A DNA stretch of 64,000 nucleotides from Microbacterium atlanticum (GTDB taxonomy: Bacteria; Actinomycetota; Actinomycetes; Actinomycetales; Microbacteriaceae). Where the stretch lies: assembly GCF_015277815.1 (NCBI RefSeq), contig NZ_CP063813.1, positions 2,356,001-2,420,000 on the forward strand. The letters run 5' to 3'. This document shows, piece after piece, positions 32,778 through 41,895 of this stretch (its first letter is position 1; every line of letters begins with the position of its first letter). The notes beneath the pieces were generated by a model that made no database searches, was not told the origin of the DNA, and was given only the letters and a program-made list of their open reading frames with translations. A program made the translations under genes and the position numbers.

Positions 32778-34229
32778 TCATCGAGGGCGCGAGCGCCTGA
32801 GCGGCGCCGGCGAGGCAGCACCTTCGTCTTCCTCCAGAGCGAGGGCGAGGTGCTGCCGCGCGGCCAGCGCCGCACGCAGGGTCTTCTCCGAAGTCGCTGG
32901 GTCGACACGATCGCCCTCCAGTTGCTGCGCGAGAGCGTCCAGCTGCCCGATCAGTGATCGCAGGACGTCTCTGTTTCGGGTCGAGCTCGACACCTCCTCG
33001 ATGAGCTGAATGAAGCGCGCGACGACTGACTGATCGCCAGATCCGTAGTGTCGGATCGGCTCAAGCGCGGCCTCGAGGTCATCGGCCGCGGCGGTTCGAT
33101 GAGTCACGACTCGGAGTAGGCCCGTGGGGCCCGCGACCGCCTCGGGCGGCCGCGGCATGGCGACCGCCTTGATCAGGATGGCGCTGAGGTGGCCGACGGC
33201 ATGCACGGCGGTCGTCGGGTCGTTCACGCCCGGCGACAGCGCCCGCAAAGCGATGTCCACGATCTGCTGCATGCCGTACCGGATGTCTTCGACACTGGTC
33301 CGCTCGAACCGGATGGCGTAGATCCTGCGGATCTTCTCGGCGATCACGGGCTCATCGGCCGAGCCGGCCTCCTCGTCGGGCACCCACCACCTGGCGAGAT
33401 CAGTCCCTGCCACGATGTTGTCGCCGACCTGCCGCAGCTCCTCGACGACGATGCCATGATCCTCGGCGAGCTGCACCAGGGTGGGAAGGTCACCCCCGGT
33501 GATGAACCCGCTGGCCGTTGCTCGGACGGTGGTCGGGCCGCGTGGGACGACAGCCTGCCCGTGGAAGGCGGAGACCGCTTCGCTGCGGTCGCCGACGAGG
33601 CGGACGGCGCGGTCGGTCTCGGCGTGGATGTCTTTCAGCATCGTCTCGACGCGGAGCTGCTTCGCCAGGTGGGCGAGGAAGAAGATGAGCATCACCACGC
33701 TGACGATCGTCAGCACGAACGCGACCGTCACGGAGATCCTGGGAACGAATTCCGGCGTATCTTCCGAAGGCGAGCGGACAGAGCGAAGCACCGTGATCGC
33801 ATACGCGAATGTCCCCAGAAACGCAGCGAGCGTCCAGTGAACCTGACGGTCACGCGCGAACAGCCGCAGTACGCGGGGAGAAGCCTGGGTGCTCGCAAGC
33901 TGCAGGGCGATCACAGTCAGAGAGAAGGTGAGCGACGTCGCGGTGATGAGCGACCCGGCGATGGATGACAAGACGGATCGCGCCGTGTCAGCGCCGCCGT
34001 TGAACACGGCCGAATCGACGGCATCCGGAAGACTGGCGTCGACGAGCAGGTCGACGCGAGGCAGGAGGATGCCCAGAGCGACCGCAACCGCGATGACCGC
34101 GAGGGGCAGGGGCCAGAGCCGCGACTCCACGGACTCCGAGAGCCGGGCGTACCAAGCCGACCCCGGGCCGCGGCCGCTCGACCCTCGCGCTCGGGACCCC
34201 GTCGCCGCGCGGCTCGTGTGCTCCGCCAT
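32778..34229 (-). CDS. DUF2254 membrane protein
   Basis: This 483-residue integral membrane protein of the DUF2254 family has an N-terminal cytoplasmic stub and four hydrophobic helices (about 35-60, 95-120, 135-160, 175-200; for example SLITATSLTFSLTVIALQLA). A large soluble C-terminal part follows (about 210-483) with HGQAVVPRGPTTVRATASGF and ALRALSPGVNDPTTAVHAV, which are strongly conserved in this family. The ATG at 34229 has a GGGAGGAG ribosome site; the frame is open further upstream. The biochemical role of the family is unknown; a link to ion or envelope homeostasis is sometimes suggested. It is the first complete backbone gene right of the island. Confidence 0.85.
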   Translation of the reverse strand: MAEHTSRAATGSRARGSSGRGPGSAWYARLSESVESRLWPLPLAVIAVAVALGILLPRVDLLVDASLPDAVDSAVFNGGADTARSVLSSIAGSLITATSLTFSLTVIALQLASTQASPRVLRLFARDRQVHWTLAAFLGTFAYAITVLRSVRSPSEDTPEFVPRISVTVAFVLTIVSVVMLIFFLAHLAKQLRVETMLKDIHAETDRAVRLVGDRSEAVSAFHGQAVVPRGPTTVRATASGFITGGDLPTLVQLAEDHGIVVEELRQVGDNIVAGTDLARWWVPDEEAGSADEPVIAEKIRRIYAIRFERTSVEDIRYGMQQIVDIALRALSPGVNDPTTAVHAVGHLSAILIKAVAMPRPPEAVAGPTGLLRVVTHRTAAADDLEAALEPIRHYGSGDQSVVARFIQLIEEVSSSTRNRDVLRSLIGQLDALAQQLEGDRVDPATSEKTLRAALAARQHLALALEEDEGAASPAPLRRSRPR

Positions 34230-34255
34230 GCCCGACTCCTCCCGCCTGCCGAATC

Positions 34256-34390
34256 TCACTTCTCAGGGCGAGGGATGCCGCTGAGACTGGAGCCGCTGCC
34301 CAGCTCGCTCATCGCGATCACGCTGATCCGGCCGTTGCCCCCCAAGACCACCACGACGCGGGCGACGTCTGACCAGCTGTCGACCCACAT
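34256..34390 (-). pseudogene. Possible DUF421/YetF-type N-terminal remnant
   Basis: A 44-codon frame reads MWVDSWSDVARVVVVLGGNG and later SELGSGSSL. DUF421 proteins begin MWF/VDSW-x3-RVVVV and a little later contain VALGSTL, so this looks like an N-terminal scrap with an internal deletion. The ribosome site is weak. It could also be a short true peptide. Confidence 0.35.
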
Positions 34391-34466
34391 GCTCGAACTC
34401 TAGGAGAGACCTTCCTGCCGGCCCATCGGGTTGTGTGGCGGGAACGGAGGCGCTACCGGCGGCGCC

Positions 34467-35207
34467 TCATCCGGCACCGATCCACTCCTCGAATTGGGCG
34501 ATCGGGTCGTAGATCCCCGCGTCCAGGATCCACGTCTGCAGCTGCTTGTCGAATCCCGTGATGACCGCCACTCCCACGAGCACGAAGAGCACGCCGACCG
34601 TCCGACGGAACCACCCGTCGGGCTTCGCCATCCACCCCAGCCGCCGCACGAGACGGCGGCCCAGGAGAGCGATGAGGAGCAGCATCCCGGCGAGGCCCAC
34701 CGCATACGCGACGACATACGCGAGACCCTCCAGGAACGAGACGGGCAGCACCGCAGCGATGATCAGCGCGTACGTGGGGCTGCAGCTCGAGAAAACCGGC
34801 CCGAGCGCGGCGCCCGTAAGGATGTCGCCGCTGAAGCTCTGACGCGCCACCGATCGGTCGAGTGCCTCGCCGGCACGCGCCGGCAGGTGGAGCCGCGCCG
34901 AGACTCGCTCCCACAGGGCCGGAACGAGCAGGTCGATCCCGAGGAGAATGACGATGAGGCCCGACACGACCTGCCAGACCTGTGGGGGGATGCCCAGCAG
35001 CGCGGTCGTCGCTTTCAGCGCGAGAGTGAAGACGACAACGCTCACGGCGAGAGATGCCGCGATCACGTACGGACGCCAGCGCTCCCGCCGGGCACCGCCA
35101 TCGCGGACGATCGATCCTCCCACGATGATCGGCAGCAGAGGCAGCACACACGGCGCGGCCACGGTGAGGATTCCCGCAGCCAGTGCACCGATCAGCGAAG
35201 CGGTCAT
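34467..35207 (-). CDS. ccdA: Cytochrome c biogenesis protein CcdA
   Basis: This 246-residue membrane protein moves reducing equivalents from cytoplasmic thioredoxin to the outside. It starts MTASLIGALAAGILTVAAPC, the first cysteine-containing motif of CcdA (APCVLPLLP), and has the second Cys motif in VFSSCSPTYALIIAAVLP, with six hydrophobic helices overall. It follows the thioredoxin-like lipoprotein gene with a 9-bp gap in the same direction, so the pair forms an extracytoplasmic disulfide-reducing system. The tail (WILDAGIYDPIAQFEEWIGA) is longer than in minimal CcdA. Cytochrome c maturation genes are not visible nearby. Confidence 0.9.
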   Translation of the reverse strand: MTASLIGALAAGILTVAAPCVLPLLPIIVGGSIVRDGGARRERWRPYVIAASLAVSVVVFTLALKATTALLGIPPQVWQVVSGLIVILLGIDLLVPALWERVSARLHLPARAGEALDRSVARQSFSGDILTGAALGPVFSSCSPTYALIIAAVLPVSFLEGLAYVVAYAVGLAGMLLLIALLGRRLVRRLGWMAKPDGWFRRTVGVLFVLVGVAVITGFDKQLQTWILDAGIYDPIAQFEEWIGAG

Positions 35208-35216
35208 GGCGCCCGA

Positions 35217-35720
35217 TCAGGGGATGGCGGCCACGAGGGAGTCGACGGACGGATCGTCGTAGAGAACGGTCGACGAGATCGCCTCACCGGCATCATCGAC
35301 GAAGACGATCGTGGTCTGCAGCGTGACGCCGTACTTCTGCCGCAGATCGGTGCGACTGTCGTAGTCCACTTTGAACACGGTGAGCCCGTCGGGAACCCCC
35401 TCGGCACGCAGGGCTTCGTCGAGCGCGCGGCACTGCGGGCACCAGGACGCGTGAAAGAACAACGCCTTCGTCCCGGTCGTTGCCTCGATCAGGCCGTCGG
35501 AATAGTCCACGTATGCGCCCGGCGGCGCCGACGGAGTCGGCGAGCTATCGTCGGACGCACCATCTCCTGGTGGAGTCGTCGGGTCAGGCGTTGGAGACCG
35601 CCCATCCGAGACGGTCGGTGCGGTCGACGTTCCGGTCGTGTCCGTGGCGGTGGCACAACCGGTCATCGCGAGCAGGCTTGCGATGAGGAAAGTCAGCGTT
35701 GCGGGAGCGCGCAGGCACAT
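35217..35720 (-). CDS. Thioredoxin-like lipoprotein
   Basis: This 167-residue secreted lipoprotein has a signal peptide MCLRAPATLTFLIASLLAMT and a lipobox AMTGC (C22). A Thr/Pro-rich linker (about 23-70) leads to a thioredoxin fold with the redox motif W93-C94-P-Q-C97 in ALFFHASWCPQCRALDE. The family receives electrons from CcdA and reduces or rearranges disulfides outside the membrane. It lies 9 bp upstream of ccdA in the same operon and is divergent from the metal P-type ATPase, with a DevR-like palindrome between them. The Thr/Ser/Pro linker may be glycosylated. Substrate unknown. Confidence 0.88.
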   Translation of the reverse strand: MCLRAPATLTFLIASLLAMTGCATATDTTGTSTAPTVSDGRSPTPDPTTPPGDGASDDSSPTPSAPPGAYVDYSDGLIEATTGTKALFFHASWCPQCRALDEALRAEGVPDGLTVFKVDYDSRTDLRQKYGVTLQTTIVFVDDAGEAISSTVLYDDPSVDSLVAAIP

Positions 35721-36063
35721 GTCGATGACCTCGCTTCGGCGGGCGCGAGCATGCCCGCTCAGGTCCACGCTAGTCACACCGGCCCTCGGCGGTCCCCTGC
35801 CGATCTTGCGATCTTGTGACGATTTGGTGTTCCTCGTGCCCTCTCCCGTGCGTGCGCGGCGCGTGCTGGTGCAGACGCCTCCACGCTGACCGCACCCCGG
35901 CGACCGGTGCGTCGTCGCTGGCGTGGGCGGTCGGACGGCAAGGCCGCGGGACCATAGACCCCTGCTGGCGCGAATCGCTGAGCGTAGCGTGCACTCGACG
36001 CGGCCGGCGCGGATCGCCGCAGTGGTACGAGCCGTGGGAAGGCGAGATGCTGAGGACGTGGCG
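35721..36063. other. Divergent intergenic region of Trx-lipoprotein and P-type ATPase
   Basis: No gene is visible in these 343 bases. It must contain the promoters of both divergent operons. The only clear element is the GGGACCATAGACCC palindrome at 35948-35961. Confidence 0.5.
35948..35961. promoter_or_regulatory. DevR-like box upstream of the P-type ATPase
   Basis: GGGACCATAGACCC fits the 14-bp palindrome GGGACC-N4-G/A-CCC seen at several promoters in the stress cluster, though its right half is weaker. It is about 100 bp before the ATPase ATG, a usual distance for activator sites. Confidence 0.5.
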
Positions 36064-37973
36064 ATGATTCGCGCAATCCGGCGGTACCCCGTGATCATCG
36101 CGTCCGTGGCGGCGCTCGGCGTGGTGCTGACACTGCAGTTCGCCGGCGCGCTGACCGCGGCCCGATGGGTGGCGACCGCGTACGTCGCGGCGTTCATCGC
36201 GTGGACGATCGTCGGAATGGTGCGAGACGTGCTCCGCGGGCACGTCGGGCTCGACATCCTCGCGGTGGTCGCGATGGTCGCGGCGCTCGCCGTCGGCGAG
36301 TACCTCGCCGCTCTGATCGTCGTCTTGATGCTCTCCGGCGGGGAGGCGCTGGAGGACTACGCCGGCAGGCGGGCCCGGCGCGACCTGACCGCGCTGCTGG
36401 ACCGATCGCCACGGATCGCACATGTCCTCCGTGCGGACTCCGGAGGCTCCGAAGACGTGTCGGACCTCCCCGTGGACGATGTCGCCATCGGCGACGTCCT
36501 GCTGGTGCGGCCATCGGAGATCGTGCCGGTCGACGGAGTCCTCCTGAGCGCCGGCGGGACGTTCGACGAGTCCTCCCTCACCGGCGAGAGCATGCCGGTG
36601 ACCCGGGAGGCGGGAAGCGAGGTGATGTCGGGATCGATCAACGGGACGCGCGCGGTGACGATGCGGGCGACCCGCCTCAGCCGCGACAGCCAGTACCAGC
36701 AGATCGTCGCCCTGGTCCGGGGAGCGCAGGAATCCCGGGCGCCCGTCGTCCGCCTCGCCGACCGCTTCGCGATCCCCTTCACGGCGGTCTCCCTCGTCCT
36801 GGCCGGCACCGCGTGGGCCCTCTCAGGCGACCCCACGCGGTTCGCCGAAGTGCTGGTCCTCGCCACGCCCTGCCCGCTCCTCATCGCCGCCCCGGTGGCC
36901 TTTCTCGGCGGACTGTCCCGGGCGGCGAAGGATGGCGTGATCATCAAGAGCGGCGCCGTCATCGAACAGCTGGCCCGCGTGCGCACGATCGCGTTCGACA
37001 AGACGGGAACCCTGACCGAGGGACGGCCGGATCTCATCGCCATCCGTCCGGCAGGAGGCTTCGACGCCGCCGACGTGCTGCAGCTCGCCGCATCCGCAGA
37101 GCAGTATTCGTCCCACGTTCTCGCTGAGGGCGTTCGACGTGCCGCCATGGACCGCGGCGTGGAGCTCCTGACGTCGGATGACGCCTCCGAGGTGGCCACG
37201 AACGGCGTCGAAGCCGTGTTCGACGCCGGCACGTGGCGGTCGGCAAGCGCTCCTTCGTCGCCGCTCTCGCACCGGACACGGTTCCCGCCGCCCTCACGCA
37301 GGGACAGGCGGCCGCTTATGTCGCGGTGGACGGATGCTTCGCCGGCACTCTCATCCTCGCCGACGATCCACGACCCGAGTCCTCCCAGGTCGTCGCCTGG
37401 CTCCGTGCGAACGGGATCGAGCGGATCGCGATGCTGACGGGCGACGCCTCCGCCACGGCCGCATCGATCGCCCAGCAAGTGGGTATCGATGAGGTCCACG
37501 CCGAGATGCTTCCGCCCGACAAGGTCCAGCTCGCACGCGAGATGCGCCCGCGCCCCATGATGATGGTCGGCGACGGGGTCAACGATGCGCCGGTGCTGGC
37601 GGCATCCGATGTCGGCGTCGCGATGGGCGCGAAGGGCGCGACGGCAGCCGGTGACGCCGCCGACGTCGTGGTCCTCGTGGACTCGCTGACCGAGGTCGTC
37701 GACGCGATCGCCATCGGCCGGCACACGCTGCAGGTGGCTCTCACTGCGATCTGGATCGGCATCGGATTGAGCATCGGGCTGATGCTCGTCGCCATGACCG
37801 GCGTCATCCCCGCCGTCGCGGGCGCGCTCATCCAGGAGCTCGTGGATCTCGCAACGATTCTCTACGCGCTCCGCGCGCTGGGAGGGCGGCTTCCCTCCGC
37901 AGCATCCCTCCCGCCATCGGCGACGTCCACGCCCGATGCCGGCCACGCGCGGGCGGACTCGATGAAGCGGTGA
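36064..37973 (+). pseudogene. Heavy-metal translocating P-type ATPase, frameshifted
   Basis: Two overlapping frames together make a P1B-type metal ATPase. Frame one (36064-37437) starts MIRAIRRYPVIIASVAALGV and carries TGES (FDESSLTGESMPVT), the TPC motif in LVLATPCPLLIAAPVAFLGG, DKTGTLT, and SSHVLAEGV. Frame two (from 37233) carries TGDASATAASIAQQVG, GDGVNDAPVLAASD and the last helices to 37973. The switch lies near 37220-37235, where ...FDAG must join HVAVGKRSFVAAL; one base is missing. No N-terminal metal-binding domain is present. Either a real inactivating deletion or a sequencing error. Likely Zn/Cd/Co export. Start ATG has a GAGG ribosome site. It might still be under DevR-like control. 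Confidence 0.82.
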
Positions 37974-38020
37974 TCCGGCGGCAGGCGCCGTCACACTCAG
38001 GGCACGACAGTCAGCGGAGG

Positions 38021-38039
38021 TTAGGATAGCCAAACCTGC
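38021..38039. promoter_or_regulatory. Iron box (DtxR/IdeR-type)
   Basis: TTAGGATAGCCAAACCTGC matches 15 of 19 positions of the DtxR/IdeR consensus TTAGGTTAGCCTAACCTAA. It is 52 bp before the adenylation-fusion ATG, a normal repressor position, so that gene is probably induced by iron starvation. Confidence 0.75.
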
Positions 38040-38090
38040 CCTGATCGTCGCGTGCTCCTCCGGCTCGCACTCTCGGAGGACCCATCCCCC

Positions 38091-40805
38091 ATGACTGCAA
38101 CCGCAACCGCGCTCGGCTTCTCTCTGCTGGGTGGCAGGGCGCACGACACGGCGCTGATCGCGGACGGCGCACGCATCGATTACGCCGAGCTGAGCGACCG
38201 CGTGCGACGCCGGCGAGACGAGCTCGGCGGCATCCGACGACTCGTCATGATCGCAGCGAGCAACGCGCTCGAGCCGATCGTGACGTACCTCGCGGCACTG
38301 GAGGGCGGTCACCCCGTGCTGCTCGTGGACGGTTCGGACGCCGAGGGCCCCCGGGCCCATCGCGACGCGCTGGTCAGCCGGTTCGACCCCGATGTCATCG
38401 CCGCGGACGGCCCGTCGGGCTGGGTGCTGGACGAGCGTCGCCCCGGCAGCCGCCACGACCTCCACCCCGACCTCGCGATGCTCTCGAGCACGTCGGGGTC
38501 GACTGGATCGCCGAAGCTCGTGCGGCTCTCGGCCGAGAACATGCGCAGCAACGCCGCCGCCATCGCCGAGTACCTGCGGCTCGACCCGAGCGACCGAGCC
38601 GCGACCACGCTGCCGCTGCAGTACTGCTACGGCCTCTCGGTCGTGAACAGCCACCTGCTCGCGGGGGCCAGCCTGCTGCTCACCGACCGGTCGGTCACCG
38701 ACGAGGAGTTCTGGGCTCAGGCGCGGCGGGAGGGCGTGACGTCGTTCGCGGGAGTGCCGTACACCTTCGAGCTGCTCGAAGCCGGCGGCTTCGCCACCCG
38801 CGACCTGCCCTCGCTGCGGTACGTCACCCAGGCTGGCGGGCGCATGGCGCCCGACACGGTGCGCCGATTCGCGCGCCTCGGCCGCGAGCGCGGTTTCGAG
38901 CTGTACGTCATGTACGGGCAGACCGAGGCCACCGCCCGCATGGCCTACCTCCCGCCCGAGCTCGCCGAGACCCACGCGGGCGCCATCGGACGGCCGATCC
39001 CGGGCGGCACGTTCCGCATCGACGCCGCCGACGAGGCCGGCACCGGGGAACTGGTCTATCAGGGGCCGAACGTCATGATGGGGTACGCGCAGACTCCCGA
39101 GGACTTCGCACTCGGTCCCGACGCGACCGAGCTGCGCACCGGCGACGTGGCGCGACGTCGCGACGACGGGCTGTACGAGATCGTCGGCCGGATCAACCGG
39201 TTCGTGAAGGTGTTCGGGCTTCGGCTCGACCTCGACCGCATCGAGCAGCTGCTGGAGGAGGAGGGCATCGAGACGCGCGCCACGACCGTCGACGAGCGTC
39301 TGCTGCTTTTCGCGACCTCCGAGCGCGCGGCCGAGCGAGCCCGTGCGCGTGCCGCCGCGCTGACCGGCGTGCCGGCGCACATCATCTCGGCCTACGCCGT
39401 CGCGGAGTTCCCCCGCACGGCCAACGGCAAGCGCGACTACGCCGCCCTGGCGCGCTACGCCGAACTCAGCGACCGCACCGCCCCGGCTGCCGGCGCAAGC
39501 GCGGCGCAGGGTGCAGCGGTGACGGCCGAGGGCGTCCGCGATCTCTACGCCGCGCTGCTGGGCGAACCGGGCGCCGGCCTCGACGACTCGTTCGCGGCGC
39601 TCAGCGGAGACTCGCTCAGCTACGTCGAGATCTCGCTGCGCCTGGAGGACCTGCTCGGCACGTTGCCGCGCGAGTGGCCCGCTCTCACCCCGCGCGAGCT
39701 GGCGGCATCGGCCGCTCCGGCCGCGGTCACTGCGGCGGAGGATGCCGCCGCGACGGCGACCGCCATTGCGACCGCGCCGCACTCCGCGGCCACGCCGCCC
39801 GCGCCGCCCTCCGCGACTGCGGCGCCGAGAGGCCGGGCAACGCCACGACGGCGCCGAGCGTGGACGCGACTCGAGACGCCCGTCGTGCTACGCGCCGCCG
39901 CCATCTTCCTCATCGTGGCCACGCACGCCGACCTCCTCACCCTGAAGGGCGGCGCGCACCTGCTGCTGGCCGTCGCCGGCTACAACCTGGCGCGATTCCA
40001 GCTGGCGACCTCGACCGGCACCGGGCGGCTGCGGCGGCTGGGGCGGCTGGGGCGGCTGGGGCGCAGCGCATCACAGCTCGTGGTGCCGGCCGTGCTCTGG
40101 ATCGGCGCTGTCGCGCTGGTCACCGGCCAGTATGCGCCGACGACCGTCGCCCTCGTCAACAACCTGGTGCCCGGCGACGGCCGGTGGAACGAGCAGTGGC
40201 AGTTCTGGTTCCTGGAGGCGATGCTGTGGGCCCTCGTCGGCGCGGCTCTGCTCCTCGCGGTGCGACCGGTCGACCGGCTGGAGCGCCGCGCGCCCTTCGC
40301 GTTCGCGCTCGCCCTCTTCGCCGTCGCCCTCGCGGCGCGGTTCGTGACGACGGGCCTGACCGCCGAGCACGTGGAGCGCTACACCGCCATCGGGGTGCTC
40401 TGGCTGGTGGCACTCGGCTGGCTCATCGCGCGCGCAGACACCACCGCCCGCCGCGCGGTGGTGTCGGTCGTGGCCGTCGCATCGGTGTGGGGCTTCTTCG
40501 GCGAACCCGTCCGCGAAGCCATCGTCGCCGTCGGCATCCTGGCGCTCGTGTGGGTTCGCGCGATCCCTGTCCCCCGCATCGCCGTACCGCTGCTGGTCAC
40601 GGTCGCCGCCGCATCGCTGTTCGTCTACCTCACGCACTGGCAGGTCTACCCGCCGTTCGAGCAGACCGCGCCGTGGCTGGGCACACTGCTGTCCTTCGCC
40701 GTCGGCGTGCTGGCGTACCGCGCCTACGTCACCCTGAGCGGCGCGGCTCCACGAGCGGTGAAGCAGCTGCGGGCGCGCGGTCGGCGGCGGGCTGCGCGGC
40801 CATGA
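38091..40805 (+). CDS. Adenylation-ACP-acyltransferase 3 fusion
   Basis: This 904-residue protein has three parts. The AMP-binding domain (about 1-455) has the phosphate motif LSSTSGSTGSPKLVRLS, VMYGQTEATARMAY and LYEIVGRINRFVKVFGLRLD. A phosphopantetheine carrier (about 475-545) has the serine in FAALSGDSLSYVEISLRL. After an Ala/Pro linker comes a hydrophobic acyltransferase-3-like membrane domain (about 595-885; HADLLTLKGGAHLLLAVAGY, then WLVALGWLIARA). Such fusions activate a small acid and pass it to a carrier, then to an acceptor. An iron box lies upstream and an Fe-type ABC operon faces it, so a siderophore-like metabolite is likely. Its end overlaps the ABC ATPase gene by 77 bp. Substrate unknown. 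Confidence 0.82.
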   Translation: MTATATALGFSLLGGRAHDTALIADGARIDYAELSDRVRRRRDELGGIRRLVMIAASNALEPIVTYLAALEGGHPVLLVDGSDAEGPRAHRDALVSRFDPDVIAADGPSGWVLDERRPGSRHDLHPDLAMLSSTSGSTGSPKLVRLSAENMRSNAAAIAEYLRLDPSDRAATTLPLQYCYGLSVVNSHLLAGASLLLTDRSVTDEEFWAQARREGVTSFAGVPYTFELLEAGGFATRDLPSLRYVTQAGGRMAPDTVRRFARLGRERGFELYVMYGQTEATARMAYLPPELAETHAGAIGRPIPGGTFRIDAADEAGTGELVYQGPNVMMGYAQTPEDFALGPDATELRTGDVARRRDDGLYEIVGRINRFVKVFGLRLDLDRIEQLLEEEGIETRATTVDERLLLFATSERAAERARARAAALTGVPAHIISAYAVAEFPRTANGKRDYAALARYAELSDRTAPAAGASAAQGAAVTAEGVRDLYAALLGEPGAGLDDSFAALSGDSLSYVEISLRLEDLLGTLPREWPALTPRELAASAAPAAVTAAEDAAATATAIATAPHSAATPPAPPSATAAPRGRATPRRRRAWTRLETPVVLRAAAIFLIVATHADLLTLKGGAHLLLAVAGYNLARFQLATSTGTGRLRRLGRLGRLGRSASQLVVPAVLWIGAVALVTGQYAPTTVALVNNLVPGDGRWNEQWQFWFLEAMLWALVGAALLLAVRPVDRLERRAPFAFALALFAVALAARFVTTGLTAEHVERYTAIGVLWLVALGWLIARADTTARRAVVSVVAVASVWGFFGEPVREAIVAVGILALVWVRAIPVPRIAVPLLVTVAAASLFVYLTHWQVYPPFEQTAPWLGTLLSFAVGVLAYRAYVTLSGAAPRAVKQLRARGRRRAARP
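40033..40059 (+). repeat. Triple 9-bp tandem repeat inside the fusion gene
   Basis: GGCGGCTGG is repeated three times head to tail and adds Arg-Leu-Gly units (RLGRLGRLG) to the loop before a membrane helix. Such in-frame repeats may vary in copy number between strains. Confidence 0.75.
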
Positions 40806-41895
40806 GGCTCCCCGTCGTCGGCTCGCCGGCGGCGGCATACAGCACGACGCCCCCCTCGACGACGACGCGCACCGCGGTGCCGGGGGCGAAGGCCGCCGCC
40901 CGGTGCTGCGGCACCCGGTACATCAGCTCGGTCGAGAGCTCCCCCGATCCGACGCTGAGCCGAAGGTCGGCGGTCGAGCCTGCCGGACGCACCGCCGTCA
41001 CGACCCCGTTGGCCACCGGCGCCAACGTCGCGGCCGCGCCGTGCGCGAGCGCCGCGATCCGCAGCTGCGCCGGCCGCACCATCGCACGCACCCGCGCAGC
41101 CCCGCCGGAGAGGTCGTGGCGCACCGCGAGGCGGCCGAATCCGCACTCGACGCCGTCAGCGTCGACGCGGGCGGGGACCACGAGGGCATCGCCGAGGAAG
41201 AGGGCGACGGATGCATCGACCGGCGCGTCGTAGACGGCCATCGGGTCGCCCGACTGCACCAGGCGGCCGCCGACCAGCACGCCCACCTGGTGGCCGAACG
41301 ACAGCGCCTCGTGCTGGTCGTGCGTGACCAGCACGGCGGTGACGCCGCTGCGCTCGAGCACGTCGACGACCGCATCCCGCGTCGCCGAACGCAGTCCGGT
41401 GTCCAGCGCGCTGAACGGCTCGTCGAGGAGGATCATGCGCGGCCGCTGGGCGAGGGCCCGCACGAGGGCCACCCGCTGCTGCTGCCCGCCCGAGAGCTCG
41501 TGCGGCATGCGGTCGGCGAACTCCGGCGGGAGCGACGCGAGCTCCAGCAGCTCACGCACGCGCTGGGCCCGGCCCGCCCCGCGGGGGAGGCCGAAGGCGA
41601 TGTTGCGTCCCACCGACAGGTGCGGGAAGAGCGCGCCGTCCTGCGCCACGTAGCCGATGCCGCGGCGATGGGTCGCAACGCTGCGGCCCGGTCGCGACAG
41701 CTCCTCGCCGCCCAGGCTGATCCTGCCGGCATCCGGATCCACGAACCCTGCGACCAGACGCAGCAGCGTCGTCTTGCCGCTGCCCGATGCCCCCACCAGC
41801 GCGAGGCGGGTGCCGCGGGGCACCTCGAGTGAGACGTCGCGCAGCACCTGGCTGCCGCCGAAGGACTTCGACACGCCGTCCAGTCGCAGGGTCAT
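40729..41895 (-). CDS. ABC transporter ATP-binding protein, Fe(III)-type (FbpC-like)
   Basis: This 388-residue ATPase powers an importer. All ABC motifs are present: Walker A GASGSGKTTLLRLVAG, Q-loop GYVAQDGALFPHLSV, signature LSGGQQQRVALVRALA, Walker B MILLDEPFSALD and the switch His in VLVTHDQHEAL. A C-terminal TOBE-like regulatory domain (about 240-370) follows, as in Fe(III)/spermidine ATPases. The tail after residue 365 is Ala/Pro-rich. Its ATG overlaps the permease stop (ATGA), and its 3' end runs 77 bp into the end of the convergent adenylation gene. It is part of a three-gene operon with permease and binding protein. Confidence 0.9.
   Translation of the reverse strand: MTLRLDGVSKSFGGSQVLRDVSLEVPRGTRLALVGASGSGKTTLLRLVAGFVDPDAGRISLGGEELSRPGRSVATHRRGIGYVAQDGALFPHLSVGRNIAFGLPRGAGRAQRVRELLELASLPPEFADRMPHELSGGQQQRVALVRALAQRPRMILLDEPFSALDTGLRSATRDAVVDVLERSGVTAVLVTHDQHEALSFGHQVGVLVGGRLVQSGDPMAVYDAPVDASVALFLGDALVVPARVDADGVECGFGRLAVRHDLSGGAARVRAMVRPAQLRIAALAHGAAATLAPVANGVVTAVRPAGSTADLRLSVGSGELSTELMYRVPQHRAAAFAPGTAVRVVVEGGVVLYAAAGEPTTGSLMAAQPAADRAPAAASPLVEPRRSG

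Noticed and set aside
36357..39782. A 1141-codon left-facing open frame across the ATPase and adenylation genes
   Set aside because: It is the antisense of well-recognised genes; its protein is Arg/Gly/His-rich with no domain. Long antisense frames are expected in high-GC DNA.
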